NCBI RefSeq assembly: GCF_009725205.1
Contig: NZ_WNZY01000023.1
Span: 1 to 64,000, forward strand
Reading direction: 5' to 3'
Length of the DNA: 64,000 nucleotides
Source of the DNA: Paenibacillus timonensis
GTDB taxonomy: Bacteria > Bacillota > Bacilli > Paenibacillales > Paenibacillaceae
Both the position numbers and the translations under genes were made by a program. This document shows, in pieces, positions 17,487-26,545 of this stretch; within the stretch, counting starts at the first letter, position 1, and the number at the start of each line of letters is the position of its first letter. The notes beneath the pieces were generated by a model that had not been told where the DNA came from, ran no database searches, and saw only the letters and a program-made list of their open reading frames with translations.

Positions 17487-17659
17487 GGTTCGCGCCCCCT
17501 GGTCGAAGGCAACAACAGCGGAAGACGGCGACGGCAGGATCCGGTCCTAGCGATCAAGGCCGGCCTTCCCCGCTCGAATCCGGTCAACGAGGCTACCTAC
17601 AGCAACCGGCTCGCGGCCAATAGTCACCCCCATTTAGAGGGACAGCACTCTGTCAGCCA

Positions 17660-19651
17660 TCACTCAGCCCGCAGCTCCAAAATCGCGTCACGCAGCTCTG
17701 CGGCGCGCTCGAATTGCAGGTTCTTGGCCGCTTCCTTCATCTCGACTTCCAGACGGCCGATCATCGCTTCGCGGTCGCGTTTGGACATCTTGCCTTTGGC
17801 GTCGGCCAGATAATCGGCTTTGCTCTCCGCCACCTTGGTCGCCTCGATCACGTCGCGGACCTTCTTGCGAATCGTCTGCGGCGTGATACCGTGCTCCTCG
17901 TTGTAAGCGATCTGAATGCTGCGCCGCCGTTCGGTCTCCTTGATCGCCCGATCCATCGACTCCGTGATCGAGTCGCCGTACATTAGCACTCGGCCGTCCG
18001 AGTTCCGCGCGGCCCGACCAATGGTCTGGATCAGCGATCGCTCCGAGCGCAGGAAACCTTCCTTGTCGGCGTCCAAAATCGCCACCAGCGACACCTCCGG
18101 CAAGTCAAGACCTTCCCGCAGCAGGTTGATCCCAATCAGTACATGGAACGTCCCCAGCCGCAGGTCGCGCAAGATCGTCATCCGTTCCAACGTTTTGATA
18201 TCGGAATGGAGATACCTGACTTTGATGCCGACTTCCTTCAGGTAATCGGTCAAATCCTCCGACATCTTCTTGGTCAGTGTTGTTACCAGTACGCGTTCAT
18301 CTTTAGCGATACGGTCGCGGATTTCCCCGATCAAATCGTCGATCTGTCCCTTGGTCGGCCGTACCTCGATAATTGGATCCAGCAGACCCGTCGGACGGAT
18401 GATCTGTTGCACCATCGTAGGGCAATGCTCCAGCTCATAAGGACCCGGCGTAGCCGATACATAGATCAGTTGCGTCGCTTTCTCCTCGAACTCCTCGAAC
18501 CGCAGCGGGCGGTTATCCAACGCGGATGGCAGACGGAAACCGTGGTCCACCAGCACATTTTTACGCGCCTGGTCACCATTGTACATCGCTCGGATTTGCG
18601 GCAGCGTAACGTGGGATTCGTCGATGACGATCAGCATATCATCCGGAAAATAATCCATCAACGTATACGGCGTCGCCCCCCGCTCCCGGAAAGTTAACGG
18701 TCCCGAATAGTTCTCGATCCCGGAACAGAAGCCGACCTCCTTCATCATTTCGATGTCGTAGCGCGTCCGCTGCTCCAGCCTCTGGGCTTCCAGCAGTTTC
18801 CCCTGCGCACGGAATACCTCCAGCCGTTCTTCCAGTTCACGTTCGATGTTCGTGATGGCGATCTTCATCGTCTCTTCTTGAGTAACGAAGTGAGACGCCG
18901 GGAAAATCGCGATATGCTCGCGTTCGCCAACCAGCTCTCCGGTTAACACATCAATTTCCGTGATCCGCTCAATCTCGTCGCCAAAAAACTCCACACGCAC
19001 GGCCTGCTCGCCCCGGGATGCCGGGAAGATCTCCAACACGTCGCCGCGAACCCGAAACGTACCGCGCACAAAGTTCAAATCGTTCCGTTGATATTGGATA
19101 TCCACCAGCCGGCTCAAAATCTGATTGCGCGGCTTTTCCATCCCTACCCGCAGCGACAGTACCAAATTGCGATACTCCATCGGGGAACCGAGACCGTAAA
19201 TACACGACACGCTCGCCACGATGATAACATCCCGCCGCTCAAACAACGAGCTCGTCGCCGAGTGACGTAATTTATCGATTTCTTCATTAATGCTGGAATC
19301 TTTCTCGATATAGGTGTCGGAGGAAGGAATGTAGGCTTCCGGCTGGTAGTAGTCGTAGTAACTAACGAAGTAGTCAACCGAGTTATTGGGGAAAAATTCG
19401 CGAAACTCGCTGGCCAGCTGCGCCGCCAAAGTCTTATTATGCGCGATGACGAGGGTGGGCCGTCCGAGCTTCGCGATCGTATGCGCGATCGTAAACGTCT
19501 TTCCTGTCCCGGTCGCCCCGAGTAACGTCTGGTGCTTCTTTCCAGCGAGTGTACCTTCCACCAGTTGTCGAACCGCCTCCGGTTGGTCCCCTTGTGGCGT
19601 ATATTCGGAGATCAGCTCGAATTTATTGTCGCTAACCACGATTTCACTCAT
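17660..19651 (-). CDS. uvrB: UvrABC excision nuclease subunit B
   Basis: Helicase-like damage-verification subunit that recruits UvrC. It has Walker [10 protein letters not shown] (about 45-53), the DNA-clamping beta-hairpin [20 protein letters not shown], the DEAD-like DESH, helicase motif [11 protein letters not shown], and a C-terminal UVR motif ([19 protein letters not shown]) that contacts UvrA/UvrC. Length 663, as in B. subtilis. The ribosome site is modest (AGGGTGATG). Transcribed toward uvrA through about 730 bp of repeats. I do not see a clear LexA box upstream. Confidence 0.96.
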   Translation of the reverse strand: MSEIVVSDNKFELISEYTPQGDQPEAVRQLVEGTLAGKKHQTLLGATGTGKTFTIAHTIAKLGRPTLVIAHNKTLAAQLASEFREFFPNNSVDYFVSYYDYYQPEAYIPSSDTYIEKDSSINEEIDKLRHSATSSLFERRDVIIVASVSCIYGLGSPMEYRNLVLSLRVGMEKPRNQILSRLVDIQYQRNDLNFVRGTFRVRGDVLEIFPASRGEQAVRVEFFGDEIERITEIDVLTGELVGEREHIAIFPASHFVTQEETMKIAITNIERELEERLEVFRAQGKLLEAQRLEQRTRYDIEMMKEVGFCSGIENYSGPLTFRERGATPYTLMDYFPDDMLIVIDESHVTLPQIRAMYNGDQARKNVLVDHGFRLPSALDNRPLRFEEFEEKATQLIYVSATPGPYELEHCPTMVQQIIRPTGLLDPIIEVRPTKGQIDDLIGEIRDRIAKDERVLVTTLTKKMSEDLTDYLKEVGIKVRYLHSDIKTLERMTILRDLRLGTFHVLIGINLLREGLDLPEVSLVAILDADKEGFLRSERSLIQTIGRAARNSDGRVLMYGDSITESMDRAIKETERRRSIQIAYNEEHGITPQTIRKKVRDVIEATKVAESKADYLADAKGKMSKRDREAMIGRLEVEMKEAAKNLQFERAAELRDAILELRAE

Positions 19652-19754
19652 TGTCCAACATCACCCTATCGTCTAAAATGGAATACTAGAGGCGTCCCCG
19701 GTATTCGTTCTATCTATGCATGAGAGGTTTCCTCAAGATGTTCGTTTCTTCATC

Positions 19755-19782
19755 TAAACTAGGATCGTCATCATTCCGATGA
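19755..19782 (+). promoter_or_regulatory. Candidate sigma-D promoter of motAB
   Basis: TAAA, 16-nt spacer, TCCGATGA (consensus TAAA-N15-GCCGATAT). It lies about 130 nt upstream of motA, as expected for motility genes. Confidence 0.4.
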
Positions 19783-19910
19783 ATAAACCAAGCTTAACCT
19801 TCGAGTCCTTCCTAAATTTATCAAAATAGGAATGGGTGTTCCCATGTATTATACCTTTTTCATCCTATAGATGCAAACGGTAAGTCGAGAATAGGAGTTG
19901 TACACAATCC

Positions 19911-20744
19911 ATGGATATTGCAACGCTGATAGGCATCATTGTCGGACTAGCCGCCTTGGTTGGCGGATTTATGCTGGAAGGCGGTCAATTGGGTGGTTTG
20001 CTGCAGATTACCGCCGCTTTGATCGTGTTTGGCGGCACCTTCGCCGCAGTGTTGATCAGCTTCCCCGTCGCCAAGCTGCGTACGGTGCCGAAGGCGTTGG
20101 CGCTGGCGTTTATGAGCAAATCTCCTGCACAGGATGACGTAATCGAAGATATTGTCGGGATGTCATCGATCTCCCGCCGCGAAGGCGTATTGGCCTTGGA
20201 AAAAAAGGCTGCTGAGTATCGGGATCCTTTTCTGCGCGAAGGCATTCAGCTTGTGGTGGACGGCACGGACCGCGCGATGGTGCGGCAAATCATGGAGCTT
20301 GAAATCGATGCTGTATCGAAAAAATATGACGGCTACGCCAAAATATTCGAATCGGCCGGCGGGTACGCTCCAACGATGGGGATTATCGGCACCGTGATGG
20401 GGCTCATCCACGTACTCGGCAGCTTGTCCGAACCGACCGCGCTGGGGCCATCGATCGCACTTGCTTTTACGGCGACGTTATACGGGGTGGCCAGTGCCAA
20501 CCTGATCTTCCTTCCGATCGCCTCCAAAATCAAAGCGCGCTGCGATGACGAGATCGATCGGATGGATATGATGCTCGAAGGGATTTTGTCGATCCAAAAC
20601 GGCGACCATCCTTTGCTCGTGCGGCGGAAGCTGGAGTCTTTTACCGCGGAAACCACACGGCTTCTGCCTGACAGCGAACCGGAGAAACCGGCTGGATTCG
20701 AAATCGGCTCCCGCATTCGCAGCTCTGAGGAGAATGAGCGATGA
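19911..20744 (+). CDS. motA: Flagellar motor stator protein MotA
   Basis: Membrane half of the ion-driven stator that turns the flagellum. Four predicted helices: two near the N-terminus (IGIIVGLAALVGGF; LLQITAALIVFGGTFAAVLI) and two at about 145-205 (GYAPTMGIIGTVMGLIHVL; IALAFTATLYGVASANLIFL), with the large cytoplasmic loop between them. Length 277, within the MotA/MotP range. Its stop overlaps the motB start (ATGA). Whether the stator uses protons or sodium cannot be decided here. A candidate sigma-D promoter lies at 19755-19782. Confidence 0.9.
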   Translation: MDIATLIGIIVGLAALVGGFMLEGGQLGGLLQITAALIVFGGTFAAVLISFPVAKLRTVPKALALAFMSKSPAQDDVIEDIVGMSSISRREGVLALEKKAAEYRDPFLREGIQLVVDGTDRAMVRQIMELEIDAVSKKYDGYAKIFESAGGYAPTMGIIGTVMGLIHVLGSLSEPTALGPSIALAFTATLYGVASANLIFLPIASKIKARCDDEIDRMDMMLEGILSIQNGDHPLLVRRKLESFTAETTRLLPDSEPEKPAGFEIGSRIRSSEENER

Positions 20745-21622
20745 GGCCGAGTAGTAAATCAGGCAAGAACACGGGGCCGGAACGTTCGCCGCGAGAACCC
20801 CGCAGGCGCGGACGCCGTGCGGAGCGCAACGAAACGAAGGACCGTTGGTTGATTACCTATGCGGATCTAATTACGTTGTTGTTGATTTTTTTCGTGATGA
20901 TGTATGCCATGAGCCGTTTAGACGTGGAAAAATATGAAGTCGTGACCTCCTCCCTCCAGCAGACGTTCAAAGGCGGGGATTCCATCCTGGAGTTGGGCAG
21001 CGGGATTACCGGGACGGAGGGAAGGTACAACCACAAGAATCCGCCGGCTTCAGCCGATAACGGCAGCAAGCAAGGCGAGGGGAAAAGCACAACGGGGCAA
21101 GCGGACAGTACCGGTCATGGGCCGTTGACGGAGCGGGAGCTTGCTTTTCGCAAGCAAGAGGAAGAACTCGCGAATTTGATGAAGCTGATCGAGGCTTATG
21201 TCAAGGACAACTCACTTGAGGATCAAATCCGCGTGACCGACTTGCCGAAAGGCATCTCGATCACGTTAAGCGACCGGTTCCTGTTCGACACCGGACAAGC
21301 CGATCTGAAGAGCGGTTCGGCCAAGACGCTAGCCAAGCTGGCCAGCTTGTTCCGGCAGCTCAATACCGTGATCAGTATTGAAGGCCATACCGATAGCCTG
21401 CCGATCGTGTATGCGTCGGAATTTAAGGACAACTGGGAGCTGTCGGGGGCAAGAGCGCTGTCGGTGCTGCGGTTTTTCGTGGACAAGGAGAAGCTGGACC
21501 CGCAGCACTTCCAATATGCCGGTTACGCCGATACCCGCCCCGCCGCAGACAACGACACCCCCGAAGGCCGCCAGAAGAACCGCCGGGTGGAGATCACGGT
21601 GTTACGGCAGTTGCAGAAGTAG
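20741..21622 (+). CDS. motB: Flagellar motor stator protein MotB
   Basis: Peptidoglycan-anchored partner of MotA. A basic cytoplasmic N-terminus leads to one helix, WLITYADLITLLLIFFVMMY, whose Asp (YAD) is the ion-binding residue. A low-complexity periplasmic linker (about 85-125) follows, then an OmpA-type peptidoglycan-binding domain (GHTDSLPI...NWELSGARALSVLRFF...GRQKNRRVEI). Length 293. The start overlaps the motA stop by four bases. No terminator T-run follows; a family 2 repeat starts 60 bp downstream. Confidence 0.92.
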   Translation: MRPSSKSGKNTGPERSPREPRRRGRRAERNETKDRWLITYADLITLLLIFFVMMYAMSRLDVEKYEVVTSSLQQTFKGGDSILELGSGITGTEGRYNHKNPPASADNGSKQGEGKSTTGQADSTGHGPLTERELAFRKQEEELANLMKLIEAYVKDNSLEDQIRVTDLPKGISITLSDRFLFDTGQADLKSGSAKTLAKLASLFRQLNTVISIEGHTDSLPIVYASEFKDNWELSGARALSVLRFFVDKEKLDPQHFQYAGYADTRPAADNDTPEGRQKNRRVEITVLRQLQK

Positions 21623-21682
21623 GGGGAGAGTCGTCGGGTGTGTATCCGCGCTGATGACCGGGCCCTTCCTGCGAACCTAGCT

Positions 21683-21868
21683 CTAACGGACCTCAGAGAC
21701 GTTATTCGCTATTTCCCGGCCTATTTCCCCAGCTAACGGACTGAAGAAGCCTTATTGGCTGGTTCACCGGCGCTAATGCTCGAATTTGCACCATATAACG
21801 TCTCTGGGGTCCGTTAAAATCTACAACTGATGTTTACGGACTAAATAAGGGCCACTCGGTCCGTTAGC
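21683..21868. repeat. Family 2 four-unit palindromic element R2
   Basis: Forward units at 21683 and 21733 (CTAACGGAC start, TTATT end), reverse units at about 21792 and 21841 (AATAAGG...GTCCGTTA). The pitch is 50 bp, and two ATTTCCC motifs lie between the forward units. It is between motB and the orphan nuclease-like gene. Confidence 0.85.
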
Positions 21869-21902
21869 AGTAACAATGGGTAAGGAACCGCCTACTGAAC
21901 CA

Positions 21903-21931
21903 TTGCCAGCAGACACTAAAAGCGATAAACT
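21903..21931 (+). promoter_or_regulatory. Promoter of orphan nuclease-like gene A
   Basis: TTGCCA, 17-nt spacer, TAAACT. The conserved leader motif GTGAAGCACACGCC begins 16 nt after the -10. Confidence 0.55.
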
Positions 21932-21946
21932 ATGCTCAAACAGGCC

Positions 21947-22018
21947 GTGAAGCACACGCCGTCTTGATCCTTCTACCCTTTATTGGTGGAATGGGATCGG
22001 GGCGGCGTTTTTGTTTTC
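21947..22018 (+). promoter_or_regulatory. Attenuator leader of gene A
   Basis: Begins GTGAAGCACACGCC. The stem ACGCCG / CGGCGT continues inward with GATCC / GGATC and is followed by TTTTTGTTTTC. An intrinsic terminator therefore sits between the promoter and the ribosome site (GGAGG at 22026). The same design precedes the paralogue at 31667-32332, so expression probably depends on anti-termination. Confidence 0.65.
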
Positions 22019-22044
22019 AACATATGGAGGAAGGATGAGTTGGA

Positions 22045-22695
22045 ATGAAATTTGTTCAAGCCTTTAATGCGTGGATGGCACGCCAAATGGAGGAAGAGAA
22101 GAACCCTAGACGGTTGGAGCTCCTCAAAAAGGGATTGGGACACGGCACCATGGAATTTTTGCGACTCGTCTGGTACCCTGCCGTAGGTCAATTCGACTTC
22201 TTATACGCGGAATGGGAGGTGCGGGACTTCAACAACGGTTACCGATACTTGGACCTCGCCTATCTCCCTGGATCAGGGTCGGTGAAAGGGGCTATTGAAA
22301 TTCAGGGCTACGGCCCCCATGCAAGAGATCTGGACGTACGGCGCTTCAAGGATTTATGCTGGCGGCACAGCTTACTGGCGTTAGATGGCTGGACGTTGCT
22401 CCCCATCGCTTATTTGTCTATCGTGGAGGAGCCGAAGCAATGTCAGCAGCTGGTCTTGTCGTTTATCGGGAAATTCATCACAACGGACCTGATGGCTGAT
22501 CTCAACTGGCTGGAAGCGGAAACTGTTCGCTTCGGTCGCCGTCTTCATCGCCCATTCCCGCCCAACGAGCTGGCAGTACATCTCAGGGTTTCTGATCGCC
22601 ACGCCAGAAATATTTTGCATGGGTTAATTGAGAAGAACCTCTTCGCCGTCACCAACGGTAAAGCTAGATATCGCAGTTACCAGCTAGTTGATTAG
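22045..22695 (+). CDS. Orphan PD-(D/E)XK-like protein with C-terminal winged helix (A)
   Basis: 216 residues. Residues 55-125 have the order of a DUF559/Vsr-type restriction-endonuclease fold: RYLDLAYL (Asp70), then AIEIQGYGPH (Glu85, Gln87, His92), then RFKDLCWRHSLLALDGW. The usual third catalytic residue (Asp in paralogue B, Lys or Asp in the superfamily) is Gln87 here, so activity is uncertain. Residues 155-212 look like a winged helix (ELAVHLRVSDRHARNILHGL) ending YRSYQL. Paralogue B (31667-32332) shares the whole layout. ATG at 22045 with GGAGGAAGG upstream. Flanked by family 2 repeats R2 and R3. No partner gene; function unknown. Confidence 0.75.
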   Translation: MKFVQAFNAWMARQMEEEKNPRRLELLKKGLGHGTMEFLRLVWYPAVGQFDFLYAEWEVRDFNNGYRYLDLAYLPGSGSVKGAIEIQGYGPHARDLDVRRFKDLCWRHSLLALDGWTLLPIAYLSIVEEPKQCQQLVLSFIGKFITTDLMADLNWLEAETVRFGRRLHRPFPPNELAVHLRVSDRHARNILHGLIEKNLFAVTNGKARYRSYQLVD

Positions 22696-22717
22696 GGCTC
22701 AAGGCTTCGTCAGCGCT

Positions 22718-22902
22718 CTAACGGAACGTAGGGACCTTATTAGTTATTTCCCGCACGATTTCCCGCTCTAACGGAACGTACGGATCTTATTTAAGTTGTT
22801 TTACCGCAGATTGCACACGATAGGGCTAAATAAGGGATCCTGGTTCCGTTACATGCTGGAAATGTTCGAATCGAGCTAAATAAGGGCTTCTAGTTCCGTT
22901 AG
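22718..22902. repeat. Family 2 four-unit palindromic element R3
   Basis: Forward units at 22718 and 22768 (CTAACGGAACGTA...), reverse units at about 22825 and 22875 (GCTAAATAAGGG...GTTCCGTTA). Exact 50-bp pitch in both halves, with ATTTCCCG spacer motifs. It begins 22 bp after the stop codon of gene A. Confidence 0.88.
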
Positions 22903-22917
22903 AGAGACAGTTCTGCT

Positions 22918-22960
22918 AAAAAAATCCCCTAATGAGCGGGTGAACCACCTCATTAGGGGA
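22918..22960 (-). terminator. minJ terminator
   Basis: Minus-strand perfect 12-bp stem TCCCCTAATGAG / CTCATTAGGGGA followed by TTTTTTT. Confidence 0.9.
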
Positions 22961-22986
22961 TAGGATTGCATAAGCCCGCGCGCGCC

Positions 22987-24342
22987 CTACGCCTCGGCGG
23001 CCGGCCCATCGGCCGCCGCCGGCGCACCGCCGCCCGCCCGCGCTTCGCGCTGCGGTGCGGGCGTGGCGCCCCGAGCGCCGCGCACCACGCGGGCGCTCGT
23101 GCGCGGGCGCAGCAGCTGCAGCAGCGATAGCGGCTGCAGCCTTACCGCCGCCGGCGCCAGCTCATCCGGCGCGAGGATCGCGCCGAGCTGGTGGTGATCG
23201 CCGGCGTAGATGGCGCGCTGGAGGAATTTACTCTCGCCCGCGAGATTCAGCACCTCCAGCTTGCAAAAAGCCGGGTTGATCCGCAGCGCTGCATGCAGAT
23301 CCTCCTTGGTTGGCACCGGCACGCCGTTGACCTTCACGATCGACTCGCCGGCCCGGATCCCAAGCTCTTCCGCCGGACTGCCCGGCAGCACCGCAAGCAC
23401 CTTCAGTCCCCCCTGCGGATGGACGAACAACGGGCTGCGTTGCTGCTCTTCGAAACGGCTCAGCCAAATCAGCGCTTCGTGCAGCACAAACGCCGCGAGT
23501 GCGGCTACCGGCAGCAGCGGGCTCCACCACGCCGTTAACAGCGCCAATACCGTGATGACCGCGCCGTAACCCAACAGCCGGCCGGACGAGATGCGGGCTT
23601 TGTCTTTTGGCAGCAGCCCCATCGTCATCTCCGAGAACCCAAGCACAATCGGCAGCGCCATCAATCCAAAGCCGCCTTGCCAGGCATCCCCGCCGAACAA
23701 CGGCGTCCACGGCAGCACCCCGCCCGTGGTTTGAGCCGGAATAAGCAGGAATAACGGCACCGGCCACAAGCTTTGCATTTGGTACCCGCCGATCAGCTTG
23801 CCCCGCTTCCCTTCGTAAAACAACGGTCCGGCAAACGACGCGCCCTGCCACCGTACCAGCATGCCCTCAACTAGATGCAGCAGCCCAACAAGACAGAGCA
23901 GCGCCGGGATGTCCAGCTCTCGGACGATACGCACGACGTCGCCCACGAAGCCGCTGCCCGCAAATCCCGGGAACAAATTCAACCCGAACTGAATTAACCC
24001 GAGTATACCCACGGAATAGGCCAGGCATAAATAGCGTATGCGGAACAGCATCAGCACGATCGTAACCGCCCAGAGGCAGAGGATCCCCTCCATCGTCAGA
24101 TTCATTCCCAGGAATACGAAGACGACGGAAACCGCCAGACCCGCCAACAAGCCGGCAAGAACGGTACGCCAAGTCTGCAAGCCCCAGCTGTGCAGGCGAA
24201 CATGGAACAGACGGCGCTCCAGCACAACCTGCCTGCGATAGATCAGCAGGACGACGATGATCGAAATATAGTAAAACGGCTGCAGCAACAGCTGCACCCC
24301 TGCTTCCGCCAGACTCCATAATCCTTCCAGAATGAGATCCAA
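22987..24342 (-). CDS. minJ: PDZ-domain membrane protein, MinJ-like
   Basis: In B. subtilis MinJ (YvjD) bridges DivIVA and MinD at division sites and is encoded beside ctpB and ftsEX, as here. This 451-residue protein has 8-10 predicted membrane helices in its first 300 residues and one PDZ domain (about 310-385: VLAVLPGSPAEELGIRAGES...VNGVPVPTKEDL). B. subtilis MinJ is about 397 residues; the extra length is an Ala/Arg/Pro-rich tail (about 405-451). The call rests on architecture and neighbourhood. A terminator lies between ctpB and this gene, so it may depend on readthrough or a promoter in the 90-bp gap. The 3' end is notably GC-rich. Confidence 0.75.
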   Translation of the reverse strand: MDLILEGLWSLAEAGVQLLLQPFYYISIIVVLLIYRRQVVLERRLFHVRLHSWGLQTWRTVLAGLLAGLAVSVVFVFLGMNLTMEGILCLWAVTIVLMLFRIRYLCLAYSVGILGLIQFGLNLFPGFAGSGFVGDVVRIVRELDIPALLCLVGLLHLVEGMLVRWQGASFAGPLFYEGKRGKLIGGYQMQSLWPVPLFLLIPAQTTGGVLPWTPLFGGDAWQGGFGLMALPIVLGFSEMTMGLLPKDKARISSGRLLGYGAVITVLALLTAWWSPLLPVAALAAFVLHEALIWLSRFEEQQRSPLFVHPQGGLKVLAVLPGSPAEELGIRAGESIVKVNGVPVPTKEDLHAALRINPAFCKLEVLNLAGESKFLQRAIYAGDHHQLGAILAPDELAPAAVRLQPLSLLQLLRPRTSARVVRGARGATPAPQREARAGGGAPAAADGPAAEA

Positions 24343-24388
24343 GAGGTACTCACGCTCCTTTACGTTAACTTATACACTTCGCTAATTA

Positions 24389-24418
24389 GAAAAAAAGAGG
24401 GCCGGATTTCAGCCCTCT
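24389..24418 (-). terminator. Terminator between ctpB and minJ
   Basis: Minus-strand AGAGGGC / GCCCTCT with a 9-nt loop and TTTTTTTCT, 15 bp past the ctpB stop codon. Confidence 0.8.
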
Positions 24419-24432
24419 AAGGGATTCGACAA

Positions 24433-25884
24433 TTATGAGGTGATTTCCTTCCGTACAACCTCGAGTGCGCGATTTAACTGCGCATCGTTTTTCGGATCGC
24501 GGATTTGTTTAATGACGCTGCTCTCCAGCGCCTCGGCTGTTTTCGCATCCAGTACGCCGTTCACCGTGAGCTTTTGGTCGGACTGGAATTTCTTCAACGC
24601 CTTCTCGGTATTTTTATCGAAGTAACCGTCCTTCCGGCCCGGAGCGTATCCGAGTCCATCCAGCATCGTTTGGGCGCTTTTGATATCTTCGCCGAGCATA
24701 TCGTATTTGTACGTTTTTTCTTTATTGATTGGGGCTACCGTAAAATAGTCCGGTTGAGACACCGCAATATCCGGCTTGATCCCCTTCTTGTGAATCCATT
24801 CGCCGTTTGGCGTCAGCCACTTGGCGATGGTGATTTTCAGCAGGCTGCCGTCCCCCATCTCCTGGCTATAGCTCGATTGCACTGTACCTTTACCATAGGT
24901 GGCTTCGCCAACCAGCTTCGCTCCCGCGGACTCCTGCAACGCTCCGGCTAGGATCTCCGAGGCGCTCGCGCTGCCCTTATTAGTGACGACAACGATCGGA
25001 TAGGATTTGCCGCTTCCTTTGGAAACCGACTGTTGCCGGCGTTTGTACTTATCTTCGATTTGAACGATGGCTTTGCCCTTCGGCACGAACACCTCGGACA
25101 TCGCTTCGACGACGTCAAGCACCCCACCCGGGTTGTTCCGAACGTCGATTACCAGACCCTTCATGCCTTGTTTCTCCAAGGCAGCCAGCTCTTTTTTGAA
25201 ACGATCGGCCGTATTCAAGGAGAACTCGGTAACCTCGATGACTCCGACCTTTCCTTCCTTCATCTCCGCATACACGGTCTCTAGGGCGATGTCGTCACGA
25301 ACGATTTTAAATTCCAGCGTGCTGGCTGTTCCAGCCCGTTTGACCTTAACCGTGGCTGTTGTGCCTTTCGGGCCGCGAATTTTGGCCACCGCTTCATTCA
25401 AGCTCAATCCCTCGAACGATTCGCCGTTTACCGACAGCAGGATATCCTTCGGCTGAATGCCTGCCTTTTCCGCAGGAGAGCCTTTGATCGGGGACACGAC
25501 GACCACATTGCCGTTCTCCATGGAGACCTCTGCCCCAATTCCGGTAAAAGAACCCTCAATCTGCTCCGAAAATTGCTGCGCCGTATCAGGCGCCATGTAG
25601 GAGGAGAATGGATCCTCCAACGCATTCATCATTCCGTCAATCGCGCCATCAATCAATTTGTTCGTATCCACGTCTTCGACGTAGTTTTTCTGGACGAGCT
25701 GCAGCGCCGTCTCGATTTTTTTGATGTTTTGCTTCGAGCCGGTGCCGGCCGTGTCGGCAAAATTTCCGCTGCGCAGCGGTCCCGTACCGGCAAAGCTCCA
25801 TTCCCCTGTCAGCGTTAATGTCAACAAGCTGCTGACCAGCATGGCTGCGACAACGAGCAGGGTTACCGTACGACCTTTAAACAT
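24433..25884 (-). CDS. ctpB: S41 carboxyl-terminal processing protease, CtpB-like
   Basis: Membrane-anchored serine protease; in sporulating Bacillus CtpB cleaves SpoIVFA to activate pro-sigma-K processing. An N-terminal signal anchor (VTLLVVAAMLVSSLLTLTL) leads to a PDZ domain (about 110-185, SPIKGSPAEKAGIQPKDILL), then the S41 domain with catalytic Ser in NKGSASASEILAG and Lys in EATYGKGTVQS, then a C-terminal peptidoglycan-binding domain (about 400-455, LGYAPGRKDGYFDKNTEKAL). 483 residues; B. subtilis CtpB is about 480. The ribosome site is GAGGCGG. Upstream are two and a bit tandem family 1 repeats; downstream, past a terminator, is minJ. Confidence 0.9.
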   Translation of the reverse strand: MFKGRTVTLLVVAAMLVSSLLTLTLTGEWSFAGTGPLRSGNFADTAGTGSKQNIKKIETALQLVQKNYVEDVDTNKLIDGAIDGMMNALEDPFSSYMAPDTAQQFSEQIEGSFTGIGAEVSMENGNVVVVSPIKGSPAEKAGIQPKDILLSVNGESFEGLSLNEAVAKIRGPKGTTATVKVKRAGTASTLEFKIVRDDIALETVYAEMKEGKVGVIEVTEFSLNTADRFKKELAALEKQGMKGLVIDVRNNPGGVLDVVEAMSEVFVPKGKAIVQIEDKYKRRQQSVSKGSGKSYPIVVVTNKGSASASEILAGALQESAGAKLVGEATYGKGTVQSSYSQEMGDGSLLKITIAKWLTPNGEWIHKKGIKPDIAVSQPDYFTVAPINKEKTYKYDMLGEDIKSAQTMLDGLGYAPGRKDGYFDKNTEKALKKFQSDQKLTVNGVLDAKTAEALESSVIKQIRDPKNDAQLNRALEVVRKEITS

Positions 25885-26042
25885 CCTAGATCACCGCCTC
25901 TGAAAAATAGTCGTTATCAATTTGGTGCTAATAACCCCATTTGATAACTCTCATCTAAACAACGTGCCGGGTCCTACCGGCCCGTCCGATTTTGAACGTC
26001 CCATAGTATATGTCCCGCCCATGAGAAATATTTACAATATAA

Positions 26043-26462
26043 GGTTGTTTTAAAATCGGCTCCTTAGCACGATGTAACTTCATGGGGGTCATTTCGACGT
26101 CGAATCTTGAATTCAGCCGAGCCTTCCGCTGCTCACGTAGCCTACGACTACGCTCCGCTACTCAGTCTCTAGCTTCATCCAACCTTCTCGGTGCTAAGAA
26201 CCCAATTTTAAAACTTTCATCCAAGCCAGGTTGTTTTCAAATCGGCTCCTTAGCACGATGTAACTTCATGGGGGTCATTTCGACGTCGAATCTTGAATTC
26301 AGCCGAGCCTTCCGCTGCTCACGTAGCCTACGACTACGCTCCGCTACTCAGTCTCTAGCTTCATCCAACCTTCTCGGTGCTAAGAACCCAATTTTAAAAC
26401 TTTCATCCAAGCCAGGTTGTTTTAAAATCGGCCCCTTAGCACGATGTAACTTCATGGAACTA
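26043..26462. repeat. Tandem duplication of a family 1 element, 2.26 copies
   Basis: A 186-bp unit repeated almost identically from 26043, 26229 and 26415; the third copy breaks off near 26462. Each full unit holds an element (26047-26214, 26233-26400) with ends GTTTTAAAATCGG / CCCAATTTTAAAAC (the second unit differs by one base at its left end) and an inner CTTAGCAC / GTGCTAAG pair. It occupies most of the ctpB-M23 spacer (25885-26545); I see nothing else there. Confidence 0.9.
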
Positions 26463-26545
26463 ATAACCTTGATCAAACGGGGAAAACGGACCCTTGCCCC
26501 AAAAGAGGCGGTATCCGTTTTCGCTCGAACACTATAGCTATTTTA

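Noticed and set aside
21683..22902. Insertion sequence bounded by R2 and R3
   Set aside because: No transposase motif and no target duplication; gene A has a nuclease-like fold plus winged helix, not a known transposase.
26082..26537. Plus-strand frame with an internal 62-residue repeat
   Set aside because: The repeat is only the 186-bp tandem DNA repeat read through; there is no ribosome site and the composition follows the repeat.
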